A stretch of 55,770 bases of DNA, taken from positions 41,891-97,660 of the forward strand of contig VYCQ01000032.1 of NCBI GenBank assembly GCA_009843865.1. Reading direction: 5' to 3'. Both the position numbers and the translations under genes were made by a program. The stretch's first letter is position 1. Every line of letters starts with the position of its first letter. Positions 51,597-55,770 of this stretch are shown in pieces. The notes under the pieces are model-generated. The model saw nothing but the letters and a program-made list of their open reading frames with translations. It ran no database searches and had not been told where the DNA came from. This DNA is from Acidimicrobiia bacterium. GTDB lineage: Bacteria; Actinomycetota; Acidimicrobiia; Acidimicrobiales; Bin134.

Positions 51597-52682
51597 ATGA
51601 AGGGGTTGATCTTGTCGGGGGGTGAGGGGACTCGGCTGCGCCCGCTCACCCATACACGAGCTAAACAGCTTGTGCCTATAGCCAATAAGCCGGTGCTGTT
51701 CTATGGAATTGAAGACATGGCCGCAGCCGGAATCGTTGACATTGCCATTGTGGTGGGCGATACCCATCAAGAGATTCGTGAGGCGGTGGGCGATGGCTCG
51801 AGCTTTGGGGTAAAGGTCACATACATACAACAAGCTGCACCGTTAGGTCTTGCTCATTGCGTGTTGATAGCTCGGGATTTTTTGGGCGACGATTGTTTTG
51901 TGATGTATTTGGGCGACAACATGTTAGAGCAGGGCCTAGCTCAATTTGTTGCAGGGTTTGAGCAGTCGCAGGATGATGTCGTTGCTCCGTGTCGGGCTCA
52001 AATTCTGCTTACTCCCGTTGAGAATCCTAGTGCTTTTGGGGTGGCTGATTTAGGCTCAGACGGTAGCGTGGTTGGCCTCACGGAAAAACCCGCAGACCCG
52101 CAATCTAACTTGGCCTTAGTGGGGGTTTACCTGTTTGATCCGTTGATTCATGAAGCGGTTGGAGCCATTCAACCTTCAGAGCGTGGAGAATTAGAGATCA
52201 CCGATGCCATCGGTTGGCTGATCCAAAACCATCATCGGGTCACCCATTGTTTGTTGGAGGGTTGGTGGATTGATACCGGCAAAAAAGATCCGCTGTTGGA
52301 GTGCAATCGGCTGGTGTTGGACACCATGTCCAGACAGGTGAACGGTGCGGTTGACCAAACCTCAAAGGTAGAGGGTCGGGTAAGGGTGGCTGATGGGGCC
52401 AAGATCATCAACTCTACCGTTAGAGGCCCAGCGGTGATCGGTACCGATGCTTGCATCCAGAATTCCTTTATCGGCCCCTACACGTCCATCGGCGATGATT
52501 GTTTGATTTCCGATGCGGAGTTAGACCATTCGGTTGTGCTACAAGGTTGTCGCATTGAGGGCACAAGCCGTATCACCGACTCTTTGATTGGTCAACATGT
52601 GCAGGTGGTTCGCACATCGCAAGGTCGCCAAACCTCGCGGCTCATGCTGGGAGACCACTCTCAGGTGGAGCTAGGTCAATAG
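51597..52682 (+). CDS. rmlA: Long-form glucose-1-phosphate thymidylyltransferase
   Basis: A 361-residue nucleotidyltransferase with GGEGTRLRPLT (8-18) and EKPADPQSNLALVGVYLF. The C-terminal 100 residues form left-handed beta-helix repeats (INSTVRGPAVIGTDACIQNS, FIGPYTSIGDDC). This length and extension match the StrD/long RmlA type rather than the 290-residue RmlA. It makes dTDP-glucose for the following rml genes and starts a four-gene operon. Confidence 0.9.
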   Translation: MKGLILSGGEGTRLRPLTHTRAKQLVPIANKPVLFYGIEDMAAAGIVDIAIVVGDTHQEIREAVGDGSSFGVKVTYIQQAAPLGLAHCVLIARDFLGDDCFVMYLGDNMLEQGLAQFVAGFEQSQDDVVAPCRAQILLTPVENPSAFGVADLGSDGSVVGLTEKPADPQSNLALVGVYLFDPLIHEAVGAIQPSERGELEITDAIGWLIQNHHRVTHCLLEGWWIDTGKKDPLLECNRLVLDTMSRQVNGAVDQTSKVEGRVRVADGAKIINSTVRGPAVIGTDACIQNSFIGPYTSIGDDCLISDAELDHSVVLQGCRIEGTSRITDSLIGQHVQVVRTSQGRQTSRLMLGDHSQVELGQ

Positions 52683-52684
52683 CT

Positions 52685-53269
52685 GTGGTCACAGCAAACG
52701 CCACAATAAGTAATTGTGATGTGATTCAAGGGGTCTTCATCGTGACCCCGCAGGTGCATGCTGATGAACGGGGCCTGTTTGTGGAGACCTATCGCAAAGA
52801 GTGGATTCCCTGTGCTAAGGACATGATTCAAGCTAATCGGGGTGATCGTCGCGTCGGATCAGTGGTGGGCCTTCACTACCACCTGAATCAGGCCGACTAT
52901 TGGTATGTACCTAGCGGATGTGCCCGAGTGGTGCTTCATGATCTGCGCAGCGGTTCTCCCAGCGACGGGGCTACGACGATGTTGGATCTGGGCGAAGAAC
53001 CTGACGGCAGCAACCGTCATCGCGGGGTGTACATACCGCCTGGAGTGGCTCACGGCTTTGCAGCATTGTCGGATATGACCATTACCTACCTAGTAGACGG
53101 CTATTACAACCCCGCCGATGAGCTGGGCTTAGCTTGGGATGACCCAGCCGTTGGTGCCGATTGGGGGGTGCAGCAGCCAACCTTGTCGAAACGGGATCAG
53201 AACAATCCTCGTCGTTCAGATATACCCGATCATTTGATTTTGCCATTTCAGCACTCGGATTCGCGATGA
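52685..53269 (+). CDS. RmlC-like dTDP-sugar epimerase family protein
   Basis: A 194-residue cupin of the dTDP-4-dehydrorhamnose 3,5-epimerase family: ADERGLFVETYRKEW, VGLHYHLNQADYWYVPSG, HDLRSGSP, GVYIPPGVAHGFAAL and VDGYYNPADELGLAWDDP. The catalytic His (64) and a Tyr in DGYY are present. The usual RGLHYQ motif reads VGLHYH, and the catalytic Lys position is in DYWY, without Lys. Its position between rmlA and rmlB suggests it still serves the dTDP-sugar pathway, but it may be a non-canonical epimerase. The start is GTG, 2 bp after rmlA. Confidence 0.82.
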   Translation: MVTANATISNCDVIQGVFIVTPQVHADERGLFVETYRKEWIPCAKDMIQANRGDRRVGSVVGLHYHLNQADYWYVPSGCARVVLHDLRSGSPSDGATTMLDLGEEPDGSNRHRGVYIPPGVAHGFAALSDMTITYLVDGYYNPADELGLAWDDPAVGADWGVQQPTLSKRDQNNPRRSDIPDHLILPFQHSDSR

Positions 53270-54243
53270 AGTTGTTGGTTACCGGAGGTGCCGGGTTCAT
53301 TGGGGCTAATTATGTGCGGTGGGTGTTAGCTAACACCGACCATTCGGTGATCGTGTTGGATGCTCTCACCTACGCAGGTAATAAGGACAACTTGGCTGGA
53401 CTAGAAGACGATGCTCGTATGAGCTTTATCTGCGGGGATGTTTGTGATCGCAATGTGGTACAAGATGCTATGGCGGGTTGTGATGGGGTGGTTCATCTTG
53501 CAGCAGAGAGCCATGTAGATCGCTCTATCGTTGGGCCTGATGCCTTTGTGCGTACCAACTGCGACGGCACAAACGTGGTGTGCGATGTTGCTCGGCAACT
53601 AGAGGTGGACAAGTTGGTTCATGTGTCTACCGATGAGGTGTACGGCTCAATTACTCAGGGATCATTCACTGAAGCAGATCGGCTGGCCCCGAGCTCACCC
53701 TATTCGGCTTCTAAAGCAGGGTCAGATTTGATAGCGCTTGCTTATAAGCAGACCTTCGGGCTGCCGGTGGTTATCACCCGTTCTACCAATAATTTTGGCC
53801 CCTATCAGCACCCCGAGAAGCTGATTCCCTTGTTTATCACCAACCTGCTAGATGGTTTGACCGTGCCCTTATACGGCGATGGCCGCAACGTGCGCGACTG
53901 GTGCTATGTGGACGACAATTGTGCGGCTATCCACACTGTGCTTACACAGGGTGAGCCCGGGGAGGTGTATAACGTTGCTGGGGGTAAAGAGATCACCAAC
54001 TTGGAGTTGACTCACCGGTTATTGGAGCTGTGTGGGGCAGATGATGCGCGTATCGTGTATGTGGCTGATCGTTTAGGACATGATCGCCGTTATTCGTTGA
54101 ATGCCAGCAAGTTGGCAGCATTGGGCTGGCGGCCACGACGTGCTTTTGATGAGGCGTTGGTTGCGACAGTGGATTGGTATCGTCAGAACCGTTGGTGGTG
54201 GGTACCACTTACAGAAGCGGTCGTGGAACAAGAACTGGCATGA
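53266..54243 (+). CDS. rmlB: dTDP-glucose 4,6-dehydratase
   Basis: A 325-residue extended short-chain dehydrogenase: NAD motif GGAGFIG (7-13), HLAAESHVDRSI, STDEVYG (121-127) and the catalytic Tyr146/Lys150 in PYSASK, plus RSTNNFGPYQHPEKLIP. It makes dTDP-4-keto-6-deoxyglucose. The ATG at 53266 overlaps the upstream stop (ATGA) and gives the canonical N-terminus. Confidence 0.95.
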   Translation: MKLLVTGGAGFIGANYVRWVLANTDHSVIVLDALTYAGNKDNLAGLEDDARMSFICGDVCDRNVVQDAMAGCDGVVHLAAESHVDRSIVGPDAFVRTNCDGTNVVCDVARQLEVDKLVHVSTDEVYGSITQGSFTEADRLAPSSPYSASKAGSDLIALAYKQTFGLPVVITRSTNNFGPYQHPEKLIPLFITNLLDGLTVPLYGDGRNVRDWCYVDDNCAAIHTVLTQGEPGEVYNVAGGKEITNLELTHRLLELCGADDARIVYVADRLGHDRRYSLNASKLAALGWRPRRAFDEALVATVDWYRQNRWWWVPLTEAVVEQELA

Positions 54244-55085
54244 AGGTTTTGGTTACTGGTGCCGCTGGGCAGCTTGGCCATGAGGTGTGTGCTTGTTTTG
54301 GATGTGTTGGTGCTGAGGTGGTTGCGCTGACCCGGGCCGACTTAGACGTTGCTAGCAGGCAGCAGGTGTTAGGAGCACTGAGCGTAATTGGCCCTGATGT
54401 GGTGGTGAACTGCGCGGCATATACCGCAGTAGATCAATGTGAGGCCGAATCGGATAGGGCCTATCTTATAAATGCCTTAGCGGTGCGCTATCTAGCGGAG
54501 GCCGCAAACCGATTTGATGTTCATCTGTGTCATATTTCCACTGACTATGTGTTTTCCGGCAGCAAAGGTGAGCCCTATCACGAGTGGGATCAGCCTGCAC
54601 CTTTGTCGGTTTACGGTGCTAGCAAGCTAGCGGGAGAGCAAGAAGCAGGGCCAAAAGCCACTGTTGTGCGCACAAGCTGGTTATGTGGGGTTAATGGCAA
54701 CAATGTTGTTAAAACTGTGTTGGAGTTAGCTCGTCGGGGTGATCCCTTGAAGTTTGTGACCGATCAGCGGGGCTCCCCTTCGTTTGCATCTGATGTGGCT
54801 AAGATAGTACAAACCTTGTGCAGTGATCGACGGCCTGGGGTTTACCATGTCGCCAATGAGGGCGAGGCCACATGGTATGAGTTTGCTAAAGAGGTGTTGC
54901 TTGCAGCAGGGCATGACCCTGATTTGGTGGAGCCGATTACCACTTCAGAACTATCTTCGCTTCGTCCTGCTAGGCGTCCAGCGAACTCGGTGTTAGATAA
55001 CCGTGCTCTCCGGCTGGCAGGGATTACACAGCTTCCTCATTATTCAGAGTCTTTGGTGCGCTTGGTAAAGGCCCTTGGGGTGTGA
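54240..55085 (+). CDS. rmlD: dTDP-4-dehydrorhamnose reductase
   Basis: A 281-residue short-chain reductase: GAAGQLG (7-13), NCAAYTAVDQCE, STDYVF (100-105), Tyr125/Lys129 in VYGASK, and VRTSWLCG. It makes dTDP-rhamnose from the 4-keto sugar. The ATG overlaps the rmlB stop. With rmlA, the rmlC-like gene and rmlB it forms a complete rhamnose-type operon for cell-wall polysaccharide. Confidence 0.94.
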   Translation: MKVLVTGAAGQLGHEVCACFGCVGAEVVALTRADLDVASRQQVLGALSVIGPDVVVNCAAYTAVDQCEAESDRAYLINALAVRYLAEAANRFDVHLCHISTDYVFSGSKGEPYHEWDQPAPLSVYGASKLAGEQEAGPKATVVRTSWLCGVNGNNVVKTVLELARRGDPLKFVTDQRGSPSFASDVAKIVQTLCSDRRPGVYHVANEGEATWYEFAKEVLLAAGHDPDLVEPITTSELSSLRPARRPANSVLDNRALRLAGITQLPHYSESLVRLVKALGV

Positions 55086-55131
55086 ATGTCTTGTTCGTAA
55101 CACTTAGAGGTGCTTATTTACCTTGGTTTGA

Positions 55132-55770
55132 TTAAGAACGGATGTAGGGTTCGCAGGCATCCAAAGCTTCTTTTTCGGATTCTCCAAAGTCAAACTTTGC
55201 AAAGATGGGAGCAATTTCTACGCAGCTCAGCCTAAATAGGTTCTGAAATGGCATATGAGTTCCGAAGGATGCATTGGGCGATTTGAGTTCTTCTAGAACT
55301 TGCTGACGGGCCACTGCCACTCTCCGCGTGGTTTTTAGTGAGCAGATGTCGGCGATGCCGTCGCCGTCGCTGTCGTGGGGGTAGGTGATGGGCCCTCCAA
55401 GGCTGAAGATGGTGCAGAAATCGCTGCTTGTGATGACCGGTCCAGAGAAGAACTGAGCCCCTGCTGTATCGGGGTTGGTGCTGCTATCGTCTGAAGAGGG
55501 TTCAGAAGCTGCTTTGTTCAGGCCAGGTTTGTGAAATTGAGCGCATTGATCTTCAGGCTCTTTGTCTGGTTCGCCGAAGGATTGATGCAGCAGATTGAGG
55601 CATTTCTCTGCTAACAAGAAGGTGTAGATATCTGGGGCTGCTGTCTCAAATTTATCTAATGCCACTTGTCGGGCGGCTTCTTCTCGGCGGGTGGATCGCA
55701 GTGAGCAGATGTCGGCGATGCCGTCGCCGTCGCTGTCGTGGGGGTAGGTGATGGGCCCTCCAAGGCTGAA
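55132..55770 (-). CDS. Repeat protein with calcium-binding-like DSDGDG units, 5' end beyond window
   Basis: The minus-strand frame runs 212 codons from the window edge to TAG/TAA at 55132. It contains two 121-residue repeat units, each starting FSLGGPITYPHDSDGDGIAD and continuing ICSL, then TRR, ARQ and a cysteine-bearing helical part. DSDGDG is a thrombospondin-type-3/EF-like calcium loop. An internal GTG at 55663-55665 is only a Val codon of this longer frame. Between units lies a Ser/Asp-rich linker (about SSDDSSTNPDTAG). It is probably secreted or surface-attached (inference from calcium loops and cysteines). The protein extends to the right. Confidence 0.8.
   Translation of the reverse strand, partial: FSLGGPITYPHDSDGDGIADICSLRSTRREEAARQVALDKFETAAPDIYTFLLAEKCLNLLHQSFGEPDKEPEDQCAQFHKPGLNKAASEPSSDDSSTNPDTAGAQFFSGPVITSSDFCTIFSLGGPITYPHDSDGDGIADICSLKTTRRVAVARQQVLEELKSPNASFGTHMPFQNLFRLSCVEIAPIFAKFDFGESEKEALDACEPYIRS
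55337..55407 (-). repeat. 71-bp exact repeat, distal copy
   Basis: These 71 bases are identical to 55700-55770, 363 bp (121 codons) away in the same frame, and encode the DSDGDG segment. Identity continues up to the window edge, so the repeat may be longer. Confidence 0.9.
55700..55770 (-). repeat. 71-bp exact repeat, edge copy
   Basis: Identical to 55337-55407. It is cut by the window end. Flanking codons diverge, which suggests gene conversion or strong constraint on this segment. Confidence 0.9.

Overview
The window reads as a chromosomal segment of a moderate-G+C actinobacterium, most likely class Acidimicrobiia or a close relative. I infer this from a phosphatidylinositol mannoside (PIM) operon (PgsA1-PatA-PimA), a MshC-type mycothiol ligase, an InhA-like enoyl reductase, and a gene order (thrS, HIT, pgsA, acyltransferase, pimA, pdxS, pdxT, yebC, ruvCAB, yajC, secD, secF, rel, hisS) that matches the conserved block known from mycobacteria. 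Genes are tightly packed, with many ATGA or GTGA start/stop overlaps. No tRNA, rRNA, CRISPR array or intact insertion sequence was seen, and no stretch over 300 bases lacks a gene or gene remnant.

Left part, 1-9200. A truncated membrane protein at the edge is followed by a heterodimeric ABC exporter. The exporter is divergent, with only 18 bp between start codons, from a tandem pair of CNNM/HlyC-CorC proteins. Then comes the only clearly accessory region (6677-9200): an hsdS specificity-subunit pseudogene, a DUF2442-DUF4160 pair whose second gene ends early by a nonsense change, and an uncharacterised module of one 227-residue protein and two related tiny acidic proteins.

Core block, 9200-31600. 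fabI diverges from mshC, followed by thrS and the PIM operon. That operon ends in an M48-like membrane protein with a broken zinc motif and a DUF3048 lipoprotein. PLP synthase (pdxS, pdxT) and yebC follow. ruvCAB lies on the opposite strand, tail to tail with yebC. queA-tgt (queuosine), yajC-secD-secF and rel come next. Tgt has lost all three cysteines of its usual zinc site.

Right part, 31600-55770. hisS is followed by a lipoate cluster: lpd, a 2-oxo acid dehydrogenase E2, and one continuous LipB-LipA fusion that would both transfer octanoate to and insert sulfur into the E2 lipoyl domain. A complete Mrp antiporter operon (mnhA-G) carries an extra membrane gene and meets metH tail to tail. 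Then come pepA, a MauE-like redox membrane protein, a helical protein, a rhodanese-ThiF fusion, a dTDP-sugar operon (rmlA, rmlC-like, rmlB, rmlD), and a repeat-containing calcium-motif protein cut by the right edge.

Two window-wide patterns stand out. Many operon-leading genes have a TANNNT hexamer 6-9 nt before the start codon and no Shine-Dalgarno, which suggests widespread leaderless transcription. Several intergenic spacers carry short imperfect tandem repeats, often starting at the upstream stop codon.
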